Below, piece after piece: positions 13,831 to 27,100 of a DNA stretch of 64,000 nucleotides. The translations under genes were made by a program, and so were the position numbers. The notes beneath the pieces are model-generated. The model was given only the letters and a program-made list of their open reading frames with translations. It was not told the origin of the DNA and did not search any database. Source of the stretch: Halictus rubicundus (taxonomy: Eukaryota > Arthropoda > Insecta > Hymenoptera > Halictidae). Numbering within the stretch: the stretch's first letter is position 1; each line of letters starts with the position of its first letter. The DNA is taken from positions 1-64,000 of the forward strand of contig NW_027489012.1 of NCBI RefSeq assembly GCF_050948215.1, in the 5' to 3' direction.

Positions 13831-16800
13831 AGGATAGGATAGAGGATAGGATAGGATAGAGGATAGGATAGGATAGAGGATAGGATATGATAGTGGATCA
13901 GATAGAATAGAGGATTGGATAGGATAGGATAGAGGATAGGATAAGATAGAGGATAGGATAGGATAGATGATATTATAGGGAAGAGGAAAGGATATGATAG
14001 AGGATACGATATTATAGAGGATAGGATAGGATAGAGGATAGGATATTATAAAGGATAGGATAGGATAGAGGATAGGATAGGATAGAGAATAGGATAGGAT
14101 AGAGGATAGGATAGTATAGAGGATAGGATAGTATAGAGGATAGGATACGATAGAGGATACGATAGGATAGGATAGAGGATAGGATACGATAGAGGATACG
14201 ATAGGATAGGATAGAGGATAGGATAGGATATAGGATAGGATATGATAGAGGATAGGATATGATAGAGGATAGGATAGGATAGAGAATAGGATAGAGGTTA
14301 GGGGATTGGATCGGATACAGGATAGGAGACGATAGAGGATAGGATAGTATAGAGGATAGGATAGGATAGAGGATAGGATAGGATAGAGGATAGGATACGT
14401 TAGAGGGTACGATAGGATAGGATAGAGGATAGGATAGGATAGAGGATAGGATAGGATAGAGGATAGGATAGGATAGAGGATAGGATAGGATAGAGCATAG
14501 GATAGGATACAGGATAGGATAGGATAGAGGATACGATAGGAATGAGGATAGGATAGAGAATAGGATAGGATAGAGGTTAGGGGATTGGATCGGATACAGG
14601 ATAGGAGACGATAGAGGATAGGATAGTATAGAGGATAGGATAGGATAGAGGATGGGATAGGATAGAGGATAGGATACGTTAGAGGGTACGATAGGATAGG
14701 ATAGAGGATAGGATAGGAGAGAGGATAGGATAGGATAGAGGATAGGATAGGATAGATGATAGGATAGGATAGAGGATAGGATAAGATAGAGGATAGGATA
14801 GGATAGATGATATTATAGGAAAGAGGAAAGGGTAAGATAGAGGATAGGTTAGGATAGAGGATAGGATAGGGGATTGGATAGGATAGAGGATAGGATAGGA
14901 TAGAGGATAGGATACGATAGAGGATACGATAGGATAGGATAGAGGATAGGATACGATAGAGGATACGATACGATAGGATAGAGGATAGGATAGGATAGAG
15001 GATAGGATAGGATAGAGGATAGGATATGATAGTGGATAGGATATGATAGAGGATAGGATAGGATAGAGGATAGGATAGGATAGATGATAGGATAGGATAG
15101 AGGATAGGATCGGATAGAGTATAGGATAGGGGATTGGATAGAATAAAGGATAGGTTAGGATAGAGGATAGGATAGAGGATAGGATAAGATAGAGGATAAG
15201 ATAGGATAGAGTATAGGATAGGATAGAGGATAGGATAGGATAGAGGATAGGATATGATAGGATAGAGGATACGATAGGATAGGATAGAGGATAGGATAGG
15301 ATAGAGGATTGGATAGGATAGAGGATAGGATATGATAGAGGATAGGATATGATAGAGCATAGGATAGGATAGAGGATAGGATAGGATAGATGATAGGATA
15401 GGATAGAGGATAGGATAGGATAGGATAGAGGATAGGATAGGATAGAGGATAGGATAGGATAGAGGAAAGGATAGGATAGAGGATAGGATATGATAGAGTA
15501 TAGGATAGGATAGAAGATAGGATAGGATAGATGATAGGATAGGATAGAGGATAGGATAAAATAGAGGATAAGATACGATACAGGATAGGATAGGATAGAG
15601 GATAGGATATGATAGAGGATAGGATAGGATAGAGGATAGGATAGGATAGGATAGATGATAGGATAGGATAGAGGATAGGATAGGATAGATGATATTATAG
15701 GAAAGAGGAAAGGATATGATAGAGGATACGATATTATAGAGGATAGGATAGGATAGAGGATATGATATTATAAAGGATAGGATAGGATAGAGGATAGGAT
15801 AGGATAGAGGATAGGATAGTATAGAGGATAGGATAGGATAGAGGATAGGATAGGATAGAGGATAGGATACGATAGAGGATACGATAGGATAGGATAGAGG
15901 GTAGGATAGGATAGAGGATAGGATAGGATAGAGGATAGGATAGGATAGAGGATACGATAGGATAGGATAGAGAATAGGATAGGATAGAGGATAGGACAGG
16001 ACAGAGGATAGGATAGGATAGAGGATAGGATAGGATAGAGGATACGATAGGAATGAGGATAGGATAGAGAATAGGATAGGATAGAGGTTAGGGGATTGGA
16101 TCGGATACAGGATAGGAGACGATAGAGGATAGGATAGTATAGAGGATAGGATAGGATAGAGGATAGGATAGGATAGAGGATAGGATACGTTAGAGGGTAC
16201 GATAGGATAGGATAGAGGATAGGATAGGATAGAGGATAGGATAGGATAGAGGATAGGATAGGATAGAGCATAGGATAGGATAGAGGATAGGATAGGATAG
16301 AGAATAGGATAGGATAGAGGTTAGGGGATTGGATCGGATACAGGATAGGAGACGATAGAGGATAGGATAGTATAGAGGATAGGATAGGATAGAGGATGGG
16401 ATAGGATAGAGGATAGGGTACGTTAGAGGGTACGATAGGATAGGATAGAGGATAGGATAGGAGAGAGGATAGGATAGGATAGAGGATAGGATAGGATAGA
16501 TGATAGGATAGGATAGAGGATAGGATAAGATAGAGGATAGGATAGGATAGATGATATTATAGGAAAGAGGAAAGGGTAAGATAGAGGATAGGTTAGGATA
16601 GAGGATAGGATAGGGGATTGGATAGGATAGAGGATAGGATAGGATAGAGGATAGGATACGATAGAGGATACGATAGGATAGGATAGAGGATAGGATACGA
16701 TAGAGGATACGATACGATAGGATAGAGGATAGGATAGGATAGAGGATAGGATAGGATAGAGGATAGGATATGATAGTGGATAGGATATGATAGAGGATAG

Positions 16801-17133
16801 GATAGGATAGAGGATAGGATAGGATAGATGATAGGATAGGATAGAGGATAGGATCGGATAGAGTATAGGATAGGGGATTGGATAGAATAAAGGATAGGAT
16901 AGGATAGAGGATAGGATAGAGGATAGGATAAGATAGAGGATAAGATAGGATAGAGTATAGGATAGGATAGAGGATAGGATAGGATAGAGCATAGGATATG
17001 ATAGGATAGAGGATACGATAGGATAGGATAGAGGATAGGATAGGATAGAGGATTGGATAGGATAGAGGATAGGATATGATAGAGGATAGGATATGATAGA
17101 GCATAGGATAGGATAGAGGATAGGATAGGATAG
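13831..17133 (+). repeat. Left copy of a nearly perfect 3.3-kb duplication (offset 4,290)
   Basis: About 3,300 bases here match 18,121-21,423 at a constant offset of 4,290. By eye I found one substitution (T at about 15,499 against G at 19,789). Anchors include GTGGATCAG (about 13,894 and 18,184), the GATATTATAGG markers at 15,691 and 16,553 (partners 19,981 and 20,843), and the run of GGTTAGGGG, GATGGGATAG and GATACGTTAG variants between them. Immediately left of the copies the sequences differ (GAGGAT at about 13,825-13,830 against GAGGGT at 18,115-18,120). At the right end one copy has GATGATAGG monomers that the other lacks. The segment 17,134-18,120 is a spacer specific to this side. Confidence 0.93.
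15691..16552 (+). repeat. Representative A1 higher-order unit (862 bp)
   Basis: This is a clear example of the commonest zone-A unit, measured from one GATATTATAGG marker to the next. Variant order is: marker, GATATTATAG, GATATTATAAAGG, GATAGTATAG, a GATACGATAGAGGATACG pair, GAGGGTAGG, GAGAATAGG, GGACAGGACAG, GGAATGAGG, GGTTAGGGG with GATTGGATCGGATAC, GGAGACG, GATACGTTAGAGGGTACG, GAGCATAGG, then a second partial copy of the GGTTAGGGG part. The same order with different lengths is seen from 5,649 to 6,550 (901 bp), 7,342 to 8,158 (816 bp), 19,981 to 20,843 (862 bp) and 36,187 to 37,161 (974 bp). The shared order shows these are HOR copies and not independent mutations. Confidence 0.8.
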
Positions 17134-17171
17134 GATAGAGGATAGGATAGGATAGAGGATAGGATAGGATA

Positions 17172-18120
17172 GAGGAAAGGATAGGATAGAGGATAGGATA
17201 TGATAGAGGATAGGATAGGATAGAAGATAGGATAGGATAGAGGAAAGGATAGGATAGAGGATAGGATATGATAGAGGATAGGATAGGATAGAAGATAGGA
17301 TAGGATAGATGATAGGATAGGATAGAGGATAGGATAAAATAGAGGATAAGATACGATACAGGATAGGATAGGATAGAGGATAGGATATGATAGAGGATAG
17401 GATAGGATAGAGGATAGGATAGGATAGGATAGATGATAGGATAGGATAGAGGATAGGATAGGATAGATGATATTATAGGAAAGAGGAAAGGATAAAATAG
17501 AGGATAAGATACGATACAGGATAGGATAGGATAGAGGATAGGATATGATAGAGCATAGGATAGGATAGAGGATAGGATAGGTTAGATGATAGGATAGGAT
17601 AGAGGATAGGATAGGATAGGATAGAGGATAGGATAGGATAGGATAGAGGATAGGATAGGATAGAGGATAGGATAGGATAGAGGAAAGGATAGGATAGAGG
17701 ATAGGATATGATAGAGGATAGGATAGGATAGAAGATAGGATAGGATAGATGATAGGATAGGATAGAGGATAGGATAAAATAGAGGATAAGATACGATACA
17801 GGATAGGATAGGATAGAGGATAGGATATGATAGAGGATAGGATAGGATAGAGGATAGGATAGGATAGGATAGATGATAGGATAGGATAGAGGATAGGATA
17901 GGATAGATGATATTATAGGAAAGAGGAAAGGATATGATAGAGGATACGATATTATAGAGGATAGGATAGGATAGAGGATATGATATTATAAAGGATAGGA
18001 TAGGATAGAGGATAGGATAGGATAGAGGATAGGATAGTATAGAGGATAGGATAGGATAGAGGATAGGATAGGATAGAGGATAGGATACGATAGAGGATAC
18101 GATAGGATAGGATAGAGGGT
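17172..18120 (+). repeat. Spacer with nested 68-bp and 440-bp tandem repeats
   Basis: This segment lies between the two 3.3-kb copies. GAGGAAAGG recurs at 17,172, 17,240 (68 bp, four monomers) and 17,680 (440 bp). GATACGATACAGG recurs near 17,351, 17,511 and 17,791 (first to last 440 bp). Two GATATTATAGG markers, near 17,468 and 17,907, also lie about 440 bp apart; the first runs directly into GGATAAAATAG, which is unusual for this marker. The area looks like a hot spot of short unequal exchanges at a duplication edge. Confidence 0.75.
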
Positions 18121-21100
18121 AGGATAGGATAGAGGATAGGATAGGATAGAGGATAGGATAGGATAGAGGATAGGATATGATAGTGGATCAGATAGAATAG
18201 AGGATTGGATAGGATAGGATAGAGGATAGGATAAGATAGAGGATAGGATAGGATAGATGATATTATAGGGAAGAGGAAAGGATATGATAGAGGATACGAT
18301 ATTATAGAGGATAGGATAGGATAGAGGATAGGATATTATAAAGGATAGGATAGGATAGAGGATAGGATAGGATAGAGAATAGGATAGGATAGAGGATAGG
18401 ATAGTATAGAGGATAGGATAGTATAGAGGATAGGATACGATAGAGGATACGATAGGATAGGATAGAGGATAGGATACGATAGAGGATACGATAGGATAGG
18501 ATAGAGGATAGGATAGGATATAGGATAGGATATGATAGAGGATAGGATATGATAGAGGATAGGATAGGATAGAGAATAGGATAGAGGTTAGGGGATTGGA
18601 TCGGATACAGGATAGGAGACGATAGAGGATAGGATAGTATAGAGGATAGGATAGGATAGAGGATAGGATAGGATAGAGGATAGGATACGTTAGAGGGTAC
18701 GATAGGATAGGATAGAGGATAGGATAGGATAGAGGATAGGATAGGATAGAGGATAGGATAGGATAGAGGATAGGATAGGATAGAGCATAGGATAGGATAC
18801 AGGATAGGATAGGATAGAGGATACGATAGGAATGAGGATAGGATAGAGAATAGGATAGGATAGAGGTTAGGGGATTGGATCGGATACAGGATAGGAGACG
18901 ATAGAGGATAGGATAGTATAGAGGATAGGATAGGATAGAGGATGGGATAGGATAGAGGATAGGATACGTTAGAGGGTACGATAGGATAGGATAGAGGATA
19001 GGATAGGAGAGAGGATAGGATAGGATAGAGGATAGGATAGGATAGATGATAGGATAGGATAGAGGATAGGATAAGATAGAGGATAGGATAGGATAGATGA
19101 TATTATAGGAAAGAGGAAAGGGTAAGATAGAGGATAGGTTAGGATAGAGGATAGGATAGGGGATTGGATAGGATAGAGGATAGGATAGGATAGAGGATAG
19201 GATACGATAGAGGATACGATAGGATAGGATAGAGGATAGGATACGATAGAGGATACGATACGATAGGATAGAGGATAGGATAGGATAGAGGATAGGATAG
19301 GATAGAGGATAGGATATGATAGTGGATAGGATATGATAGAGGATAGGATAGGATAGAGGATAGGATAGGATAGATGATAGGATAGGATAGAGGATAGGAT
19401 CGGATAGAGTATAGGATAGGGGATTGGATAGAATAAAGGATAGGTTAGGATAGAGGATAGGATAGAGGATAGGATAAGATAGAGGATAAGATAGGATAGA
19501 GTATAGGATAGGATAGAGGATAGGATAGGATAGAGGATAGGATATGATAGGATAGAGGATACGATAGGATAGGATAGAGGATAGGATAGGATAGAGGATT
19601 GGATAGGATAGAGGATAGGATATGATAGAGGATAGGATATGATAGAGCATAGGATAGGATAGAGGATAGGATAGGATAGATGATAGGATAGGATAGAGGA
19701 TAGGATAGGATAGGATAGAGGATAGGATAGGATAGAGGATAGGATAGGATAGAGGAAAGGATAGGATAGAGGATAGGATATGATAGAGGATAGGATAGGA
19801 TAGAAGATAGGATAGGATAGATGATAGGATAGGATAGAGGATAGGATAAAATAGAGGATAAGATACGATACAGGATAGGATAGGATAGAGGATAGGATAT
19901 GATAGAGGATAGGATAGGATAGAGGATAGGATAGGATAGGATAGATGATAGGATAGGATAGAGGATAGGATAGGATAGATGATATTATAGGAAAGAGGAA
20001 AGGATATGATAGAGGATACGATATTATAGAGGATAGGATAGGATAGAGGATATGATATTATAAAGGATAGGATAGGATAGAGGATAGGATAGGATAGAGG
20101 ATAGGATAGTATAGAGGATAGGATAGGATAGAGGATAGGATAGGATAGAGGATAGGATACGATAGAGGATACGATAGGATAGGATAGAGGGTAGGATAGG
20201 ATAGAGGATAGGATAGGATAGAGGATAGGATAGGATAGAGGATACGATAGGATAGGATAGAGAATAGGATAGGATAGAGGATAGGACAGGACAGAGGATA
20301 GGATAGGATAGAGGATAGGATAGGATAGAGGATACGATAGGAATGAGGATAGGATAGAGAATAGGATAGGATAGAGGTTAGGGGATTGGATCGGATACAG
20401 GATAGGAGACGATAGAGGATAGGATAGTATAGAGGATAGGATAGGATAGAGGATAGGATAGGATAGAGGATAGGATACGTTAGAGGGTACGATAGGATAG
20501 GATAGAGGATAGGATAGGATAGAGGATAGGATAGGATAGAGGATAGGATAGGATAGAGCATAGGATAGGATAGAGGATAGGATAGGATAGAGAATAGGAT
20601 AGGATAGAGGTTAGGGGATTGGATCGGATACAGGATAGGAGACGATAGAGGATAGGATAGTATAGAGGATAGGATAGGATAGAGGATGGGATAGGATAGA
20701 GGATAGGGTACGTTAGAGGGTACGATAGGATAGGATAGAGGATAGGATAGGAGAGAGGATAGGATAGGATAGAGGATAGGATAGGATAGATGATAGGATA
20801 GGATAGAGGATAGGATAAGATAGAGGATAGGATAGGATAGATGATATTATAGGAAAGAGGAAAGGGTAAGATAGAGGATAGGTTAGGATAGAGGATAGGA
20901 TAGGGGATTGGATAGGATAGAGGATAGGATAGGATAGAGGATAGGATACGATAGAGGATACGATAGGATAGGATAGAGGATAGGATACGATAGAGGATAC
21001 GATACGATAGGATAGAGGATAGGATAGGATAGAGGATAGGATAGGATAGAGGATAGGATATGATAGTGGATAGGATATGATAGAGGATAGGATAGGATAG

Positions 21101-21423
21101 AGGATAGGATAGGATAGATGATAGGATAGGATAGAGGATAGGATCGGATAGAGTATAGGATAGGGGATTGGATAGAATAAAGGATAGGATAGGATAGAGG
21201 ATAGGATAGAGGATAGGATAAGATAGAGGATAAGATAGGATAGAGTATAGGATAGGATAGAGGATAGGATAGGATAGAGCATAGGATATGATAGGATAGA
21301 GGATACGATAGGATAGGATAGAGGATAGGATAGGATAGAGGATTGGATAGGATAGAGGATAGGATATGATAGAGGATAGGATATGATAGAGCATAGGATA
21401 GGATAGAGGATAGGATAGGATAG
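18121..21423 (+). repeat. Right copy of the nearly perfect 3.3-kb duplication
   Basis: This is the partner of 13,831-17,133, with the same rare variants in the same order at +4,290. Near-identity over 3.3 kb, in an array where neighbouring HOR copies differ at many sites, marks it as one of the youngest duplications in zone A. After 21,423 the sequence continues with GATGATAGG monomers and further A1 markers (21,724) that are similar to, but not in register with, the other copy. Confidence 0.93.
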
Positions 21424-23339
21424 ATGATAGGATAGGATAGAGGATAGGATAGGATAGGATAGAGGATAGGATAGGATAGAGGATAGGATAGGATAGAGGA
21501 AAGGATAGGATAGAGGATAGGATATGATAGAGGATAGGATAGGATAGAAGATAGGATAGGATAGATGATAGGATAGGATAGAGGATAGGATAAAATAGAG
21601 GATAAGATACGATACAGGATAGGATAGGATAGAGGATAGGATATGATAGAGGATAGGATAGGATAGAGGATAGGATAGGATAGGATAGATGATAGGATAG
21701 GATAGAGGATAGGATAGGATAGATGATATTATAGGAAAGAGGAAAGGATATGATAGAGGATACGATATTATAGAGGATAGGATAGGATAGAGGATATGAT
21801 ATTATAAAGGATAGGATAGGATAGAGGATAGGATAGGATAGAGGATAGGATAGTATAGAGGATAGGATAGGATAGAGGATAGGATAGGATAGAGGATAGG
21901 ATACGATAGAGGATACGATAGGATAGGATAGAGGGTAGGATAGGATAGAGGATAGGATAGGATAGAGGATAGGATAGGATAGAGGATACGATAGGATAGG
22001 ATAGAGAATAGGATAGGATAGAGGATAGGACAGGACAGAGGATAGGATAGGATAGAGGATAGGATAGGATAGAGGATACGATAGGAATGAGGATAGGATA
22101 GAGAATAGGATAGGATAGAGGTTAGGGGATTGGATCGGATACAGGATAGGAGACGATAGAGGATAGGATAGTATAGAGGATAGGATAGGATAGAGGATAG
22201 GATAGGATAGAGGATAGGATACGTTAGAGGGTACGATAGTATAGGATAGAGGATAGGATAGGATAGAGGATAGGATAGGTTAGAGCATAGGATAGGATAG
22301 AGGATAGGATAGGATAGAGGATAGGATATGATAGAGGATAGGATAGGATAGAAGATAGGATAGGATAGATGATAGGATAGGATAGAGGATAGGATAAGAT
22401 AGAGCATAGGATAGGATAGAGGATAGGATAGGATAGAGGATAGGATATGATAGAGGATAGGATAGGATAGAAGATAGGATAGGATAGATGATAGGATAGG
22501 ATAGAGGATAGGATAAGATAGAGGATAAGATACGTTAGAGGGTACGATAGGATAGGATAGAGGATAGGATAGGATAGAGGATAGGATAGGATAGAGGATA
22601 GGATAGGATAGAGGATAGGATATGATAGAGGATAGGATAGGATAGAGGATAGGATAGGATAGAGGATAGGATAGGATAGAGGATAGGATATGATAGTGGA
22701 TCAGATAGAATAGAGGATTGGATAGGATAGATGATAGGATAGGATAGAGGATAGGATAGGATAGAGGATAGGATCGGATAGAGGATAGGATAGGATAGAT
22801 GATAGGTTAGGATAGAGGATAGGATAAGATAGAGTATAGGATAGGATAGAGGATAGGATAGGATAGAGGATAGGATCGGATAGAGGATAGGATAGGGGAT
22901 TGGATATAATAAAGGATAGGATAGGATAGAGGATAGGATAGAGGATAGGATAAGATAGAGGATAAGATAGGATAGAGTATAGGATAGGATAGAGGATAGG
23001 ATAGGATAGAGGATAGGATAGGATAGAAGATAGGATAGGATAGAGGATAGGATAGGAAAGAGGATAGGATATGATAGAGGATAGGATAGGATAGAGGATA
23101 GGATAGGATACAGGATAGGATAGGATAGAGGATAGGATAGGATAGAAGATAGGATAGGATAGATGATAGGATAGGATAGAGGATAGGATAAGATAGAGGA
23201 TAAGATAGGATAGAGGATAGGATAGGATAGAGGATAGGATATGATAGAGGATAGGATAGGATAGAGGATAGGATAGGATAGGATAGATGATAGGATAGGA
23301 TAGAGGATAGGATAAGATAGAGGATAGGATAGGATAGAT

Positions 23340-24150
23340 GATATTATAGGAAAGAGGAAAGGATATGATAGAGGATACGATATTATAGACGATAGGATAG
23401 GATAGAGGATAGGATATTATAAAGGATAGGATAGGATAGAGGATAGGATAGGATAGAGGATAGGATAGGATAGAGGATAGGATAGTATAGAGGATAGGAT
23501 AGGATAGAGGATAGGATAGGACAGAGGATAGGATACGATAGAGGATACGATAGGATAGGATAGAGGGTAGGATAGGATAGATGATAGGATAGGATAGAGG
23601 ATAGGATAGGATAGAGGATACGATAGGATAGGATAGAGAATAGGATAGGATAGAGGATAGGACAGGACAGAGGATAGGATAGGATAGAGGATAGGATAGG
23701 ATAGAGGATACGATAGGAATGAGGATAGGATAGAGAATAGGATAGGATAGAGGACAGGGGATTGGATCGGATACAGGATAGGAGACGATAGAGGATAGGA
23801 TAGTATAGATGATAGGATAGGATAGAGGATAGGATAGGATAGAGGATAAGATACGATAGAGGGTACGATAGGATAGGATAGAGGATTTGATAGGATAGAG
23901 GATAGGATAGGATAGAGGATAGGATAGGATAGAGGATAGGATAGTATAGAGGATAGGATATGATAGAGGATAGGATAGGATAGAAGATAGGATAGGATAG
24001 ATGATAGGATAGGATAGAGGATAGGATAAGATAGAGGATAAGATAGGATAGAGGATAGGATAGGATAGAGGATAGGATATGTTAGAGTATAGGATAGGAT
24101 AGAGGATAGGATAGGATAGAGGATAGCGTAGGATAGAGGATAGGATATGA
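23340..24150 (+). repeat. Dispersed duplicate of 37,948-38,740 (offset about 14.6 kb)
   Basis: Rare variants shared with the 38-kb region are GGACAGGGGATTGG (near 23,753 and 38,327), GATAAGATACGATAGAGGG (about 23,845 and 38,419) and GATATGTTAGAGTATAGG (near 24,078 and 38,669). Offsets are 14,608 at the marker, 14,574 in the middle and 14,591 at the end, so copies differ by one or two 17-bp monomers. In other A1 blocks the GGACAGGGG form is GGTTAGGGG, so this form is specific to these two sites. Confidence 0.82.
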
Positions 24151-24199
24151 TAGTGGATCAGATAGGATAGAGGATAGGATAGGATAGAGGATAGGATAG

Positions 24200-27100
24200 T
24201 ATAGAGGATAGGATAGGATAGATGATAGGATAGGATAGAGGATAGGATAAGATAGAGGATAGGATAGGATAGATGATATTATAGGGAAGAGGAAAGGATA
24301 TGATAGAGGATACGATATTGTAGAGGATAGGATAGGATAGAGGATAGGATAGGATAGAGGATAGGATAGGATAGAGGATAGGATAGGATAGAGGATAGGA
24401 TAGGGTAGAGGATAGGATAGGATAGAGGATAGGATAGGATAGATGATAGGATAGGATAGAGGATAGGATAAGATAGAGGATAGGTTAGGATAGAGGATAG
24501 GATAGGGGATTGGATAGGATAGAGGATAGGATAGGATAGAGGATTGGATACGATAAAGGATACGATAGGATAGGATAGAGGATAGGATACGATAGAGGAT
24601 ACGATAGGATAGGATAGAGGATAGGACAGGATATAGGATAGGATTTGATAGAGGATAGGATATGATAGAGGATAGGATAGGATAGAGGATAGGATAGGAT
24701 GGATGATAGGATACGATAGAGGATAGGATAAGATAGAGGATAGGATAGGATAGAGGATAGGATAGGATAGAGGATAGGATCGGATAGAGGATAGGATAGG
24801 GGATTGGATAGAATAAAGGATAGGATAGGATAGAGGATAGGATAAGATAGAGGATAAGATAGGATAGAGTATAGGATAGGATAGAGGATAGGATAGGATA
24901 GAGGATAGGATAGGATAGAGGATAGGATAGGATAGAGGATATGATAGGATAGAGGATAGGATAGGATAGGATAGAGGATAGGATAGGATAGAGGATAGGA
25001 TAGGATAGAGGATAGGATAGGATAGAGGATAGGATAGGATAGAGGATAGGATAGGATAGAGGATTGGATATGATAGAGGATAGGATAGGATAGAGGATAG
25101 GATACGATGTAGGATACGATAGGATAGGATAGAGGATAGGATACGATAGAGGATACGATAGGATAGGATAGAGGATAGGATAGGATAGAGGATAGGATAG
25201 GATAGAGGATAGGATATGATAGTGGATAGGATATGGTAGAGGATAGGATAGGATAGAGGATAGGATAGGATAGATGATAGGATAGGATAGAGGATAGGAT
25301 AGGATAGAGGATAGGATAGGATAGATGATAGGATAGGATAGAGGATAGGATACGATAGAGGATAGGATCGGATAGAGGATAGGATAGGGGATTGGATAGG
25401 ATAGAGGATAGGATAGGATAGAGGATAGGATACGATAGAGGATACGATAGGATAGGATAGAGGATAGGATAGGATAGAGGATAGGATAGGATAGGATAGA
25501 GGATAGGATAGGATAGAGGATAGGATAGGATAGAGGATAGGATAGGATAGAGGATAGGATAGGATAGAGGATAGGATAGGATAGAGGATAGGATATGATA
25601 GAGGATAGGATAGGATAGAGGATAGGATAGGATAGATGATAGGATAGGATAGAGGATAGTATAGGATAGATGATAGGATAGGATAGAGGATAGGATAAGA
25701 TAGAGGATAGGATAGGATAGATGATATTATAGGAAAGAGGAAAGGATATGATAGAGGATACGATATTGTAGAGGATAGGATAGGATAGAGGATAGGATAG
25801 GATAGATAATAGGATAGGATAGATGATAGGATAGGATAGAGGATAGGATAAGATAGAGGATAGGATAGGATAGATGATATTATAGGAAAGAGGAAAGGAT
25901 ATGATAGAGGATACGATATTGTAGAGGATAGGATAGGATAGAGGATAGGATAGGATAGAGGATAGGATAGGATAGAGGATAGGATAGGATAGAGGATAGG
26001 ATATGATAGAGGATAGGATATGATAGAGGATAGGATAGGATAGAGGATAGGATATGATAGAGGATAGGATAGGATAGAAGATAGGATAGGATAGATGATA
26101 GGATAGGATAGAGGATAGGATAAGATAGAGGATAAGATAGGATAGAGGATAGGATAGGATAGAGGATAGGATATGATAGAGGATAGGATAGGATAGAGGA
26201 TAGGATAGGATAGAGGATAGTATAGGATAGATGACAGGATAGGATAGAGGATAGGATAAGATAGAGGATAGGACAGGACAGATGATATTATAGGAAAGAG
26301 GAAAGGATATGATAGAGGATACGATATTGTAGTAGATATGATAGGATAGAGGATAGGATAGGATAGAGGATAGGATAGGATAGATAATAGGATAGGATAG
26401 ATGATAGGATAGGATAGAGGATAGGATAAGATAGAGGATAGGATAGGATAGATGATATTATAGGAAAGAGGAAAGGATATGATAGAGGATACGATATTGT
26501 AGAGGAAAGGATAGGATAGAGGATAGGATAGGATAGAGGATAGGATAGGATAGAGGATAGGATAGGATAGAGGATAGGATAGGATAGAGGATAGGATAGG
26601 ATAGAGGATAGGATCGTATAGAGGATAGGATAGGGGATTGGATAGAATAAAGGATAGGATATGATAGAGGATAGGATAGAGGATAGGATAGAGGATAGGA
26701 TAAGATAGAGGATAAGATAGGATAGAGTATAGGATAGGATAGAGGATAGGATATGATAGAGGATAGGATAGGATAGAGGATAGGATAGGATAGATGATAG
26801 GATAGGATAGAGGATAGGATAAGATAGAGGATAGGATCGGATAGAGGATAGGATAGGGGATTGGATAGGATAGAGGATAGGATAGGATAGAGGATAGGAT
26901 ACGATAGAGGATACGATAGGATAGGATAGAGGATAGGATAGGATAGAGGATAGGATAGGATAGAGGATAGGATAGGATAGAGGATAGGATAGGATAGGAT
27001 AGAGGATAGGATAGGATAGAGGATATGATAGGATAGAGGATAGTATAGGATAGAGGATAGGATAGGATAGAGTATAGGATAGGACAGAGGATAGGATAGG

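Noticed and set aside
15691..20843. A fixed 862-bp HOR period for all of zone A
   Set aside because: The 862-bp spacing is seen at 15,691 and 19,981, which are copies of each other. Other A1 units are 816, 901 and 974 bp, so there is no single period.
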